NCBI GenBank assembly: GCA_011799875.1
Contig: CM022297.1
Span: 367,827,105 to 367,891,104 of the forward strand
Length of the DNA: 64,000 nucleotides
DNA from: Thinopyrum elongatum
Taxonomy: Eukaryota; Streptophyta; Magnoliopsida; Poales; Poaceae
Reading direction: 5' to 3'
Below the pieces are notes generated by a model. It was not told where the DNA came from. It searched no databases and saw nothing but the letters and a program-made list of their open reading frames with translations. This document shows positions 11,511 through 21,990 of the stretch, piece after piece. Each line of letters starts with the position of its first letter. Position 1 is the stretch's first letter. The translations under genes were made by a program, and so were the position numbers.

Positions 11511-12151
11511 TGAGGGAGAACACCTTCAAAATTTTCAATGTTGAGCAAACCAGGTCTCATATTTTTCGGTGGAAAAATTTGCAAAGATTATTCGGACAAG
11601 TGAGGGAGAACACCTTCAAGCTATTCGGAACAAGTCAGTTCAACATCATTTGAATTTATTCTTTATCAAAATCTGAAGCATTGAAAGTTGGTTCAACATC
11701 AGGAAAATTTCTCTATTTATCAAACCAAGGCGTTTTTTAAGACAATTCAAGATAGCATAATGGTTATTTTTTCTGCAAGGAACCAGCGTCGGCATATTGA
11801 TATGACAGAGATTCAGACATTTCAGGAGCTGGTCAATGAACTAAAACAGGTCTTTTGGAGTGATCCGGTCCCTTTACATATTCTTATTTCAGGAGTTTAG
11901 CATGAATAAATTCAAAGCTAAACTGGGGCCTAATGTTGGGGATATTCCCCACGACCAAGACCCGACTCATAAGGATAAGCCGCCCTGAAGCTTAAGTCAT
12001 CTTTGGGCTTAAGTCGCCCTGACATTAAGTCATCTCTAGGCTTAAGCAACCATGTTAAGTCCTCTCTGGACTTAAGCAGCCATCATAACCAGCCATCTTA
12101 ACCTGCCATGATGAGTCCCGGAAGATGAGACGCCTGAAGATAAGTCCTGAA

Positions 12152-12226
12152 GGTAAGCCGCCGGACTGTAAGCCGCCCGGCGTAAGCCGCCCGGGTGTAA
12201 GCCGCCCGGCTGTAAGCCGCCCGGCT
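12152..12226 (+). repeat. GTAAGCCGCC minisatellite in LTR A
   Basis: Five tandem copies of a 14-17 bp unit containing GTAAGCCGCC, in the upstream part of the LTR about 120 bp before the TATA box. Tandem blocks at this position are common in plant LTR promoters; any effect on transcription is unknown. Confidence 0.8.
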
Positions 12227-12341
12227 GGAGATAAGAAGCCAAGGATTCAGAAGCCCATGGTGAGAAGCCCGCGATGGGAAGTCAGAAATAGGCTAAGTCC
12301 TAATCCTACTAGGACTCTACATGTAACCCGCCCCTTCAACT

Positions 12342-12348
12342 TATATAA
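12342..12348 (+). promoter_or_regulatory. TATA box of LTR A
   Basis: TATATAA followed by a G-rich stretch, about two thirds into the LTR, the usual place for the retroelement core promoter. Confidence 0.6.
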
Positions 12349-12670
12349 GGAGGGGCGGGGCACCCCAAGAGGGTCAGGTTTTTATAGGTTAAGATAGTCA
12401 GGGCTTAGACAGACAAGTCTTAGACAACATCAAAGTAGATGCTCTCGAGATAGAGGTAGCGAAACATCCGCCCTTGTAACTGAGATCGTCATCATCATCA
12501 ATATCAGTCAAGCAGGGTGTAGGCTTTTACCTCCACCGTGAGGGGCCAAACCTGGGTAAAATCTCGTGTCTCTCGTCCCGCTCAACCCCGTTCAAGCTAC
12601 CACTTAGCTGCATTAGCCTCACGACTAAGTCCTCACACTAGGACATCTGCCGTGACAAAACCACGACAAT

Positions 12671-13647
12671 ATGGATGATCCTATGCTTGCTAAACTAGAT
12701 AAGTTCATGTGCTCCCTTAGAGGAAAGAAGCTCACTATGTTTCGCATGCTTATGGAGATGGTGAGTAAGCACACCATCACCATTAAGGAACTCGAAACCC
12801 TCGTCACCGAGGAAAAGGAAAAATATGAAATCCTTGAGCAGAAAGTCCAATATGAGGAAGCACGAAATAATGAACTATGCTTAAAAATTGGTGCAAACAT
12901 TGCTGTTCATGTTAAGGAACTTGCCTCCTTGAAAAAGGCCAAGAACTCTTGCAAGGAGTTGATGAATGATAAGAGTAAGCTTGTGGAATATCATGCTACT
13001 CTCTCTAAGGATTGTGCTTCTATTCGTGTCTCTTAAGACTAAGGAAGAGGAGCTCATCCTTCTTACAAAGTGTTTTGAGACACTCAAACTTACTTATCTT
13101 GAAACTCTAGCCAAGGTTTACTCTTCACCTATTATAAATGTTGATGCTTGTACTACTAATTCTAGTGGTGATCTAGCATCTATTATTGAGGAGAATCACT
13201 TTCTAAAAGTGCAACTTGAGAGAGGACTCATGGCATGTGCTCAAGGACAAAAGAACCTTAATGAGGTATTGAGCCAACACAATGAGGTCGTTGCCAAGGA
13301 AGGGCTTGGGTTTGACCCTAGCACAAGCAAGAAGAAAATGCCTTCTCAAAAGTGCACCACACCTCTTAAGGAGACATTTGTACGTGAAGGGAACAAGGAG
13401 AAAGGGAAAGGCAAAGTTGACAAGGTTGTGAGTGGGAAGGCCACTAGGGGCATGCCCACTCTCAACAAAACCAAAGGAGTTCATGCCTCTATCCTATGTG
13501 CTTCATAAGACAAAGGATGGAGAGGTTTATGTTCAATTTGTTGGTTCTCGTAATGCATTCCGTTTCTATGCTATTTGGGTTCCTAAGACCCTTGTAACTA
13601 ACTTGAGAGGTCCCATTGCAAAATGGGTGCCTCTAACCAAGTCGTGA
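12671..13647 (+). pseudogene. Sirevirus gag, truncated and frameshifted
   Basis: C-terminal part of a long gag. 12671-13036 opens with MDDPMLAKLDKFM and is a charged, heptad-like coiled coil (about residues 35-105). A frameshift near 13030 passes to 12966-13508, whose later part is lysine-rich (KEKGKGKVDKVVSGK). A further shift passes to 13432-13647, which ends AIWVPKTLVTNLRGPIAKW, a phrase I associate with the gag/protease junction of cereal Sireviruses. I see no CCHC zinc knuckle; its expected place, about 13430-13500, looks shortened. Truncated on the left by gypsy A. Confidence 0.7.
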
Positions 13648-13678
13648 ATTGTTTGTAGGTTGCCTTCTCCGACGGAGT

Positions 13679-14940
13679 CAAATGGGTGATCGATAGTGGA
13701 TGCACCAACCATATGACCAGAGATAGCAAATTGCTCTTTGATTTCATGGAAGCTATTCAACATTTATTAGCATTGTGTTTGGTGGAGGATCAAAAGGACT
13801 GGTACTTGGGTTGGGCAAGGTGGCTATCACAAATGACATGTCTCTTGCAAATGATATACTTGTCCAATCCCTTAAATATCATTTGCTTTCCATTTGTCAA
13901 TTGGCTTCCATTAGTTTTGATACACTATTTGGACTAACGGATGTGAAAGTCTTTAAGAGAGATACTCTCAAAGTGGCCTTTGTTGGAGAGTTGAATGGCA
14001 ACCTTTACACGGTTGATTTCTCGAAAGAGAGCACATTCCATGCAAGTTGTCTAATGGCCAAGGCCGACAAGGGGTGGCTATGGCATCGTCGGCTAGCCCA
14101 TGTCGGCAGGAGAAACCTAGATCTCTTAAAGGGTGGTCACATCCTTGGACTAACCAATGTTTCTTTTGAGAAAGATTATGTGTGTAGTGCATGCATAGCT
14201 GGGAAGAAACATCAATCAAAGCACCTAACCAAGAATATCGTGTCAACATCAAGGCCATTAGAGCTCCTTCATGTGGATCTCTTTGGGCCTCCTTCGTGGG
14301 GTAGTCTTGGTGGGAAAAAGTATGGTCTTGTCATTGTTGATGATTACTCAAGATACACATGGGTGTTTTTCCTCAAGTCCAAGGACGAGACGAAGATCAC
14401 CTTCATTGATTTTGCCAAGCAAGCCCAATGCAAATTTGACAAAGAAATCTTGGTAATGAGAAGTGACAATGGCTCTGAGTTCAAGAACTACACCTTGGAA
14501 GAATTCCTTAGTAATGAGGGGATTGAGCATCAATACTTCGCACCCTACACTCCTCAACAAAATGGTGTAGCCAAGAGGAAGAACCGTACACTTGTGGAGA
14601 TGGCAAGGTCCATGTTGGATGAGTATAAATCGCCACATAGCTTTTGGGCCGAGGCTGTCAACACCGCATGTCATGCATCAAACCGGCTCTTCCTCCGTAA
14701 GATCTTGGAAAAGACCCCATATGAGCTCCTAACCGGGAACAAGCCCAATGTCAAGTACTTCATGTATTTGGGTGCAAATGCTTCATTCTCAACAAGAGAG
14801 AACGGTTAGGAAAATTTCAATCCAAAACAATTGAGGGCATATTTGTTGGTTATGGATCAAACTCTCACACCTATAGAGTCTACAACAAATCCAATGGATG
14901 TGTTGTAGAAACTTGTGACATGGTGTTTAATGAATTTAAT
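13679..14940 (+). pseudogene. Sirevirus protease-integrase region
   Basis: The protease motif WVIDSGCTNHMT lies at about 13685-13720. After a frameshift the integrase frame (13775-14809) shows the H-H-C-C zinc region (WLWHRRLAHVGRR then CSACIAGKKH) and the core acidic residues in HVDLFGP and RSDNGSEF. The third catalytic position reads NGVAKRKNRT: Lys stands where copia integrases have Glu, so this copy should be catalytically dead. A frameshift near 14765 moves the conserved FILNKRERLGKF segment into another frame, which continues into a Glu/Gln/His-rich linker (15000-15219) before RT. Confidence 0.85.
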
Positions 14941-15318
14941 GGCTCCCATGGGGGGCAAGTTGATCTAAGTGATGTAGGTGAAGAAGAGCCTTCCCAAGAT
15001 ATTTTGACCACGGGTGTTGGTGCTCTTCTTCCAATGGAACAAGAACCTCATGATGATGAAGAAGAAGATGGATGTTTCACTCATCACCAAGCCACTACAA
15101 CACCCATACCACCACAAGATCCTATTGCTCAAATGAAGCCCGTTGTTCAAGAACAAGAACAAGACCCTCACCATGATCATGTTCAAGAACAAGAACATCA
15201 TCAAGAGCAAGAACAATAAAGTGGTCTTCCACCGCACATTAATGGTCCATATGTTGAAGATGTGGATGATGGAAACGAACTTGAACCTCGTGAAACCTTA
15301 ACCTCCATCATGCCTTGA

Positions 15319-16968
15319 GTGGCCAGTCGTGTTGACGTTGATCAAATTCTTACTGGCACATCGGAAGGTAGAGTCACTCGTAAAAAATTGACAAACTTTT
15401 GTGCCCACTTTTCGTTTGTCTCTAGTGTTGAGCCACTCAAGGTACAAGATGCATTGACAGACAATGATTGGCTCGTTGCTATGCAAGAAGAGTTGAATAG
15501 CTTCGAACGCAACAAAGTATGGTCTTTAGTTAAAAGACCAACCAAGGAACACAATGTCATTGGAACAAAATGGATTTTCAAAAACAAGCAAGATGAGAAT
15601 GTTGTAATCATCTGAAACAAGGCAAGGTTAGTTGCACAAGGGTACTCACAAGTTCAAGGTTTGGATTTTGATGAGACCTTTGCTCTCGTTGCCCGTCTTG
15701 AGTCTATTCGCATCTTACTTGCTTATGCTGCTTTCAATGGTTTTACTTTACATCAAATGGATGCGAAGAGTGCTTTTCTTAATGGTCCTCTACAAGAAAA
15801 AGTATATGTATCACAACCACCCGGTTTCATTGACCTTAATTACAAAGACTATGTGTATAAACTTCACAAGGCTTTCTATGGCCTCAACCAAGCACCATGT
15901 GCTTGGTATGATCATCTTAATAAGTTTCTACTTGATGTTGGTTTTGTGAGAGGGGTGATCGATCCCGCTCTTTTTACTAAGAGGGAAAAAAGTGATTTGA
16001 TCTTATGCCAAATCTATGTAGACGACATCATTTTTGGTTCTCTTAACATTCAGTTGTGCAAGAAGTTTGCGGCCTCAGTGACAAAGACCTTTGAGATGTC
16101 ACTCAATGCGGACTTGAAGTTCTTTCTCGGATTTCAAATTCAAAAATTTCAACAGGAATTTTCTTGTCTCAAACCAAATACCTCAAGGACCTTATGGAAA
16201 AGTTTGGAATGGCGATGCTAGCCCATGTAAGACACCCATGCCAACCAAACTTATTCTCACTAAAGACACCAACGGTATCCCTTTTGACCCATATCTTTAC
16301 CACTCTATGATTGGTTCATTGCTTTATCTTTGTGCATCTAGATCGGACATCATGTTAAGTGTAGGCATATGTGCAAGATTTCAAGCTTTCCCTAGGGAAA
16401 GTCATCATAAGGCGGTTAAGCATGTTCTTAGATACCATGTTCACACCCCAAAGTTGGGCCTATGGTACCCCAAGGATGCCAAGTTTGATCTCATTGGGTA
16501 CACGGATGCGGATTGGGCCGAAGACAAAGTGGGTCAAAAATCAACCTCCGGTGCATGTCAATTCCTTGGACGCTCTTTGGTAAGTTGGTCCTCGAAGAAG
16601 CAAAATTACGTCTCTCTCTCTCCACCGCCAAAGCCGAATACATTGCAACAGCAAGTTATGCAACACAATTGCTATGGATGAGGCAAACTTTGAAGGATTA
16701 TGGTATCACTTATAGACATGTGCCTCTTCTATGCGACAATGAAAGTGCCATTAAGATTGCTGAAAACCCTATTGATCACCCTCGCACCAAGCATATTTAT
16801 ATTAGGTGTCACTTCTTAAGAGATCATGTGCAAAAAGGTGACATAGATATTTCCCATGTTGTTACGGATATGCAACTTGCTGACATCTTTACAAAACCAT
16901 TGGATGAAGCAAGGTTTTTTCAACTTAGGCGTGAACTTGGTATCTTGGAGCTTGATAACATTATGTGA
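15319..16968 (+). pseudogene. Sirevirus reverse transcriptase-RNase H
   Basis: Copia RT begins with DNDWLVAMQEELNS and NKVWSLVKRP, with a TGA at 15613-15615 just before the KARLVAQGY motif. The frame then continues through [15 protein letters not shown] and [11 protein letters not shown] to the catalytic [10 protein letters not shown] (about 16012-16041). Frameshifts near 16155 and 16615 separate RT from RNase H. RNase H shows GYTDADWAED, the shifted TAKAEYIATA and CDNESAIKIAENP, and ends TKPLDEARFFQLRRELGI with a natural TGA at 16966-16968. All domains are present, so decay is by point mutation and small indels rather than deletion. Confidence 0.88.
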
Positions 16969-17026
16969 AATCTTGGACCCATGCATGCCTTTACTTCATG
17001 TCGTGTCTTGATGTAGGCATATATTT

Positions 17027-17038
17027 AGGGGGAGAAAG
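17027..17038 (+). other. Purine tract after Sirevirus pol
   Basis: AGGGGGAGAAAG, 58 bp after the pol stop. It has the form of a polypurine tract, but an LTR does not obviously follow. Sireviruses are known for several polypurine tracts in this interval, which is one explanation. Confidence 0.6.
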
Positions 17039-17280
17039 TCAATTCATGAATTTTCTTCTCTCTACATGATGCATAAATGGAACAAACACTCTCAAAGTTA
17101 CCATGTTCTTCCAACTATGGTACTTTAAATGACGGAGTAGTGATTATGTACCCAAGGTTCAAATCTTTGTGGTGACATGTCACATATGCTCAAACATGGT
17201 GACCTGGGTCACCGCTCGCTTCCTTGTGAAGTTTGTGTTGCGTGAATTGATCTTTGAGCTTAACATTATTGGGTATCTTG

Positions 17281-17282
<2 letters not shown>

Positions 17283-17340
<58 letters not shown>

Positions 17341-17347
17341 TGTATAT
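17283..17347. repeat. (TA)n-(TATG)n microsatellite
   Basis: About 30 bp of alternating TA followed by eight or so TATG repeats and a short TA tail. Likely length-polymorphic between accessions. Confidence 0.95.
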
Positions 17348-17459
17348 AGCGCTATCTATCGATAAATCTCCTTGGCGGAGTCTATATCCATTATTTGCCC
17401 CGAATATTCTTCTTAATGAATCCTCACCTCTCTCTCTCTGTTTTTGCTCACTGTCCAGT

Positions 17460-17669
17460 GGCCGAACATCCGGCCTCCTGCCGAATATTCGGGCCCTGGC
17501 AGTTCATTGCTGCTATTCTCTGATCAGGCACCGGACATCCGGGCCTTCCCCCTTGGATTTTTGAGCAGTTCACTGTATATCACCTCCAGTGGCCGGACAT
17601 CCGGGCCCTGGGCTCGTACCTCTCTGACCTCCAGTTGCCGGATATCCGGGACTGACCCCGGATGTCTGG
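17460..17669. repeat. Six near-palindromic CCGG...CCGG boxes
   Basis: Boxes at 17462-17473 (CCGAACATCCGG), 17481-17492 (CCGAATATTCGG, a perfect palindrome), 17531-17542 and 17593-17604 (CCGGACATCCGG, identical), 17638-17649 (CCGGATATCCGG, a perfect palindrome) and 17658-17669 (CCGGATGTCTGG). Comparable palindromic CCGGAC boxes are known in Sirevirus LTRs of maize; here they sit upstream of the env-like ORF. Confidence 0.85.
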
Positions 17670-17938
17670 CCCGTCCATGCAGTAACTTAAAACGGGGAGC
17701 CCCTGGGGGTTAGGGGAAGTTCTTCTCCTTTCTCCCCCTGTGTCTCCCCATCTCACCTGCTCCGCCGCCGAGCTCCCCTCCGGCCGCTTCCACCGCTCTC
17801 GGCCCCCTATATCCCTCCTCCGTCGGCTTCTCCTCTCGATCTACACCCTCATCCACTCCATTTGTGGTTTGGCGGTCGGATTCATCCAGGAGAAGCTCTC
17901 CTTTGTGCCGGGTGGTTCACGGGGCTCCAGCGTCCATC

Positions 17939-18672
17939 ATGGCTAGGACTAAGCATGCTAGCAATGACCCTCGTGTGGGACAATTGTCCCGTGGTATGCA
18001 CCCTCCCCATTCCCTTCGTCTTGTTCAATTTTGCCTAGGTTCTATTCTAGGTATTCTTGCACATCTTGTACGAACACACTTAGTGCATGCCTCCATCTCT
18101 CACATTGGTGCCCCATGCTTTGTTCCTCACTTCACTCCATGCACATGGTCATGAATTTAATTATGGTCATGTTGAAATTTTTCCCTAACCCTAGGCTTGT
18201 CCTATGTTCATGGACAAAATGTCAACATTTTCATTAGTTTACTTTTGGGTTTTCCATGTCTCCATCTTAGTTACTCTCCTCTCATCGGTGTCCCACCCTC
18301 CTGTCCTTTTCAGCCGCTCGTCGTCAGGGCTCCACCGACTCTGAGGAGAACATTTGACCAAAGAAGAAGACCACCACCAGCCGTCCAAAGCACCGTCCTC
18401 ACCCCTTCTACGCTTCTGATCCGGAGGGTGAGGATTACATTGTGGAGGAAGAAGAGGATCTTGTTCCCAGGCGACCAATTGGTCAGTCTAAGCCGAGAAC
18501 ACGGCGGACTCCAAGTGCACCTATGCCTCAAGTCCGAGGATCTGCTATGCCTATCGCCCATGGTCGTCACATTTCCATGGAGATACCTGTCAGTGGTGAT
18601 CGCCTAATTCACAACTTCAAGACAATGGGGGCCAGTTTTATTGAGGTCCTGGATAAGGGGGTACTAACCTAG
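17939..18672 (+). pseudogene. Spliced env-like (Sirevirus ORF3-type) gene, truncated
   Basis: Extra gene downstream of pol, of unknown function, classed as env-like in Sireviruses. Exon 1 (17939-17993) encodes MARTKHASNDPRVGQLSR plus one base. A 320-bp intron (17994-18313) begins GTATGC and ends with a pyrimidine tract and TTTTCAG. Exon 2 (18314 on) continues in phase with AARRQGSTDSEEN, a lysine-rich segment, the acidic block YIVEEEEDLVP and a proline/arginine-rich part, to ISMEIPVSGDRLIHNFK. TGA at 18355-18357 and TAG at 18670-18672 interrupt the frame. Gypsy B sequence follows, so the C-terminus is missing. I see no signal peptide or transmembrane helix in what remains, so an envelope role is not supported here. 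The intron is inferred from frame and splice signals only. Confidence 0.6.
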
Positions 18673-18673
18673 T

Positions 18674-18762
18674 TGGCCCATTTTCATCAGGCTGGGCTGA
18701 CGGGCCCTCACTCGTACTCAAGATGGACACCAGAGGTCGTACACAAGAGGCATGATCAAGAC
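18674..18762 (+). repeat. Gypsy B 5' LTR, left fragment
   Basis: Upstream part of the LTR, ending at the gypsy C insertion (AAGAC, 18758-18762). It also stays open in the env-like frame, so assignment to the Sirevirus rather than to B cannot be excluded. I prefer B because removing gypsy C joins it smoothly to the TATA-bearing LTR sequence at 61040. Confidence 0.5.
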
Positions 18763-19653
18763 TGTCGGTCCAGTGGATACCGGGGTACCACGACCCATCT
18801 GCCTACGGCCCAGGGGGCGGCCCTCGACGCCTTGGAGGATCGCCCCAAGCTTGGCCCCTTGGAAACAAGACACCTCACAAGGAGCCAGCCTCACGAGGCT
18901 CCCCCGCCGGGAGGCGAGACAGAGCAAGTTTCACCAAGTCCTCGGCAGCCTCCCGAGGATGGCTCACGGGGCTGCCTCATGAGGCCCTCCTCGCGAGGTC
19001 AGCATCAGCGCTCCAGCTGCGAAGCCCGCGGCTGTCACATGAGTGACGCCCTGTTGTCAGGATAAGGATGGCAGGGTACGACGGAGACCGGTTTCCACTT
19101 TGGTGCTAAGGGAGCAGCAATGGCTGCCTCCCTCCAAAGCAAGTCCCCAAGCTTTCCACTTTGGCAAATGAAGACCAAGGAAGCTCGACGCCCAGGACGT
19201 ACATCGCCGCCGAGTCCACACCAGCGTCAGGATAGCACCTTTAGCCGGCGAAGACCACCTTTGGCCAGGATAAGCATGCGCCCTTGTCCCCCTTCAAACA
19301 TGCCACCCTGTGAAAGCCCTTTCCCGCTCATATTTTGGGGGAAGATACCCAAGGCACTATAAGAAGGAGGACGGCCATTGTAGGGGGGATCTTCTCCTTC
19401 CTGACCTCACCTTGTAGCTCCAAGCGTGCCATCGCCCACCGACAATCCCAACCAAGCAGGAGTAGGGTTTTACACCACCATGGTGGCTCGAACCCAGGTA
19501 GCTCGTGTGTCCCTGCCATGCTCTATGCCTGCGTGTGCCTCCCGAGCCCTCTTTGTCATCCACGTCTAGTCGACTAGGTCGCGAACCAGATCCCCAGTGT
19601 TCGAACCTCGATTCATCAGCAAGCCTGTGGACGCAGGTTCCTGGACTCCGACA
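18763..19653 (+). repeat. 5' LTR of gypsy C
   Basis: 891 bp, TGTCGG...CCGACA, matching 55952-56569 and 60938-61034. A TATA-like TATAAG is at 19358. The purine and serine/arginine-coding look of several frames here is compositional, not a gene. Confidence 0.9.
19358..19363 (+). promoter_or_regulatory. TATA-like box in LTR C
   Basis: TATAAG in the context GGCACTATAAGAAGGAGG; the 3' LTR preserves the same context near 56537. It lies two thirds into the LTR, as expected for the core promoter. Confidence 0.55.
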
Positions 19654-19654
19654 T

Positions 19655-19672
19655 TTGGCGCACCAGGTAGGG
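19655..19672 (+). other. Primer binding site of gypsy C
   Basis: TTGGCGCACCAGGTAGGG directly follows the 5' LTR. It is not of the initiator-Met type; I did not identify the tRNA. Confidence 0.65.
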
Positions 19673-19706
19673 GCTTTGTTTTCGCGACACCATCTTCGAC
19701 CTCGAC

Positions 19707-20648
19707 ATGGAAGAAGCCGCCCTGCTCACCTCACGCGTGCCCAGCGCAGGGCCGCCAGGACTCACCAGGCGCTGACCGGCCACGCCAATCGGCGCCAGCA
19801 CGCTGGCGCCGCCATCGTGCCAGCGGGGGCTGGGGAGCGCCAAGCCTCCTCCCAGCACCCGTCGGTGAACCAAGAGGCGCCTCATCACACCACTACCGCC
19901 TCCTCCCTCGCGCGTCATGAGCCGCTCGACCCGTACGCCACGTCGCTCATGGCGTGGGAGCTGCTGCGCTACCGCCCGACTGACGACGGCTACGACACAT
20001 GGCTCACGCGCGTCATCGAGCTCGTCGACGCCGCCCGGGCAGGGGAAGACCCGGCGCCATCGCGCTCCATGCCTCCTCCCCCGTCACGTAGCGGCCGGGC
20101 GGGGCGCAACACGACGCCTCCTCCTCCGCCTCCGGCACATGATCCGGCCCGTCACCGTCGCGCGAGGCCGGCTCCGGATCCCTCCCGCGGCTCGGTCTCG
20201 CCGCACGCCAACGTTGATAGCTGCTAGATCGTCCACCGCGCGCCTCCAGATGCGCGCGTGCTCTGGGAAAAGCAGCGCAACCACCAGGACCGCCTCCTCC
20301 ACGGCATCGCTCACCTCGGGCGCTAGAATGGTTTCGCTCTTGAGGGCGGCGCCGTCACCAACGGGGGCTGCCTGGCCCTTCCGCCTGCACTATGACGCGT
20401 GGTATGGCCCGACAAGTTCAAGCCCGATCTTCCTCAGCGCTACGATGGCACCGCCAACCCCACGGAGTTCCTTCTTCTCTACACAATCTGCATCCAGGCA
20501 GGAAGGGGAGACGACCGGGTCATAGCGAACTGGTTCCCATGGCCCTGAAGGACTCCGCATGTTCTTGGCTCCTAAAACTCCCCGAAGCGTCCGTCTCCTC
20601 GTGGGGGGCCTGTGCAGGAAGTTCGTCGCCAACTTCGCGGGCACGAGC
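19707..20648 (+). pseudogene. Gypsy C gag, N-terminal segment
   Basis: The ATG at 19707 follows the primer site but soon hits a stop. The recognisable gag lies in the neighbouring frame and includes PLDPYATSLMAWELLRYRP and a proline-rich linker, with stops at 20225-20227 and near 20324. A further shift leads to the capsid-type segment with ANPTEFLLLYTICIQAG and ALKDSACSWLLKLPEASVS, matching the Retrotrans_gag fold. The coding sequence is cut at 20648 by Angela 1 and resumes at 31089 after the duplicated CGAGC/TGAGC. Confidence 0.75.
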
Positions 20649-21921
20649 TGAAGGAAATATGCCCTAGATGCAATAATAAAGTTGTTATTTTATATTTCCT
20701 TATTCATGATAAAGGTTTATTATTCATGCTAGAATTGTATTGATCGGAAACTTAAAATACATGTGTGAATACATAAACAAATACAGTGTCCCTAGTAAGC
20801 CTCTACTAGACTAGTTCGTTGATCAAAGATGGCTAAGGTTTCCTAACCATAGACATGTGTTGTCATTTGATAACGGGATCACATCATTAGGAGAATGACG
20901 TGATGGACAAGACTCATCCGTTAGCTTAGCATATGATCGTTTTGTTTATTGCTACTGCTTTCTTGTATGTCAAATACATGTTCCTTCGACCATGAGATCA
21001 TGCAACTCCCGGATACCGGAGGAATACATTGTGTGCTATCAAACATCACAACATAACCGGGTGATCATAAAGATGCTCTACAGGTATCTCCGAAGGTGTT
21101 TGTTGAGTTGGCATGGATCGAGATTGGGATTTGTCACTCCGAGTATCGGAGAGGTATCTCTAGGCCCTCTCGGTAATACACATCATAATAAGCTTGCAAG
21201 CAAATGACTAAGGAGTTAGTTATGAGATGATGTATTATGGAACGAGTAAAGAGACTTGCCGGTAACGAGATTGAACTAGGTATAGAGATACTGACGATCG
21301 AATCTCGGGCAAGTAACATACCGACAGACAAAAGGAATTGCGTATGCTGTCATAACGGTTCGACCGATAAAGATCTTCGTAGAATATGTAGGAACCAATA
21401 TGGGCATCCAGGTTCCGCTATTGGTTATTGACCGGAGAGGTTTCTCGGTCATGTCTACATAGTTCTCGAACCCGTAGGGTCCACATGCTTAACGTACGTT
21501 GACGATATAGTGTTATATGACTTGTATGATTTGGTGACCGAATGTTGTTCGGAGTCCCGGATGAGATCATGGACATGACGAGGAGCTCCAGAATGGTCCG
21601 GAGGTAAAGATTGATATATAGGACTATGATATTCGGACATCGGAAGAGTTTCGGAGTGCACCGGGTAGTCATCGGGTCACCGAAAGGGGTTCCGGACACC
21701 CTCGGGAGGTCTATGGGCCAAATGGGCCAAGGGGAGAGACACACCAGCCCACAAGGGGGCTAGCACGCCCCTCTCCCTGGCCGCCAGCCCTAGGGAAGGA
21801 AAGGAAGGAGGGCTAGCCCCTCCTGCCTTCCCCTCCACAAGGGAGAAAGGAAAGGGGGGCGCCACCCTCCCCTGCCTTTCCCCGCGCGCCTAGAAAGGCA
21901 GGGGCGCAGCAAGGGGAAAGA

Positions 21922-21950
21922 CCCCAAGTGGGATTCGGCCCCACTTGGGG
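21922..21950. promoter_or_regulatory. Hairpin upstream of the Angela 1 TATA box
   Basis: CCCCAAGTGGG (21922-21932) pairs with CCCACTTGGGG-type sequence at 21940-21950, an 11-bp stem with a 7-nt loop, about 33 bp before the TATA box. The corresponding stem in Angela 2 differs by a compensatory base pair. Confidence 0.75.
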
Positions 21951-21982
21951 CGCCTCCTTGGCTGCTCGTCCCTCCCCCCACG

Positions 21983-21990
21983 TATAAATA
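21983..21990 (+). promoter_or_regulatory. TATA box, Angela 1 5' LTR
   Basis: TATAAATA inside the CCCCACGTATAAATATGTGG context. Equivalent positions read TATATATA in the other three Angela LTRs here (30650, 37420, 54886). Confidence 0.75.

Larger units (their letters stand above)
9621..12668 (+). mobile_element. Gypsy element A: 3' internal region and 3' LTR
   Basis: Right-hand portion of an LTR retrotransposon whose left part lies outside the window or is hidden behind other insertions. No gag-pol domain is visible in 9629-11933. Instead there are reiterated CTTGGGGGCTACA-like words, a style I know from 3' untranslated regions of Tat-type grass gypsy elements. A purine-rich stretch precedes a 735-bp LTR ending exactly where copia gag sequence begins, so element A inserted into that copia element. 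Its 5-bp target duplication should be ATATG (12669-12673); the partner copy is not in the window. Superfamily is inferred from sequence style and is not proven. Confidence 0.65.
11934..12668 (+). repeat. 3' LTR of gypsy element A
   Basis: 735 bp starting TGTTGGGGATATT and ending CCACGACA, preceded by the purine-rich ACTGGGGCCTAA. It contains a TATA box and a minisatellite. No second LTR is available for comparison. Confidence 0.75.
17039..17938 (+). other. Spacer between Sirevirus pol and env-like ORF
   Basis: Noncoding interval of 900 bp. It holds a TA/TATG microsatellite, an array of near-palindromes, and a pyrimidine-rich, GC-rich leader (17700-17938) just before the env-like ATG. I see no domain in any frame. 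Confidence 0.6.
12669..18672 (+). mobile_element. Sirevirus-type Ty1/copia element, 5' truncated
   Basis: Copia order is visible: gag, protease, integrase, RT, RNase H, then a purine tract, a long spacer and an env-like ORF. Integrase before RT is diagnostic for copia. The long coiled-coil gag and the extra ORF after pol fit the Sirevirus (Maximus/SIRE) lineage. The 5' LTR, primer site and gag N-terminus are missing because gypsy A inserted in gag at 12668. On the right the env-like ORF ends at 18672, where sequence of gypsy B begins; no 3' LTR is seen. Several frameshifts and stops make it inactive. Confidence 0.82.

Noticed and set aside
17027..17100. 3' LTR of the Sirevirus starting right after the purine tract
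   Set aside because: No TG start follows the tract, and the sequence leads into a spacer and an env-like ORF; Sireviruses can have several purine tracts here.
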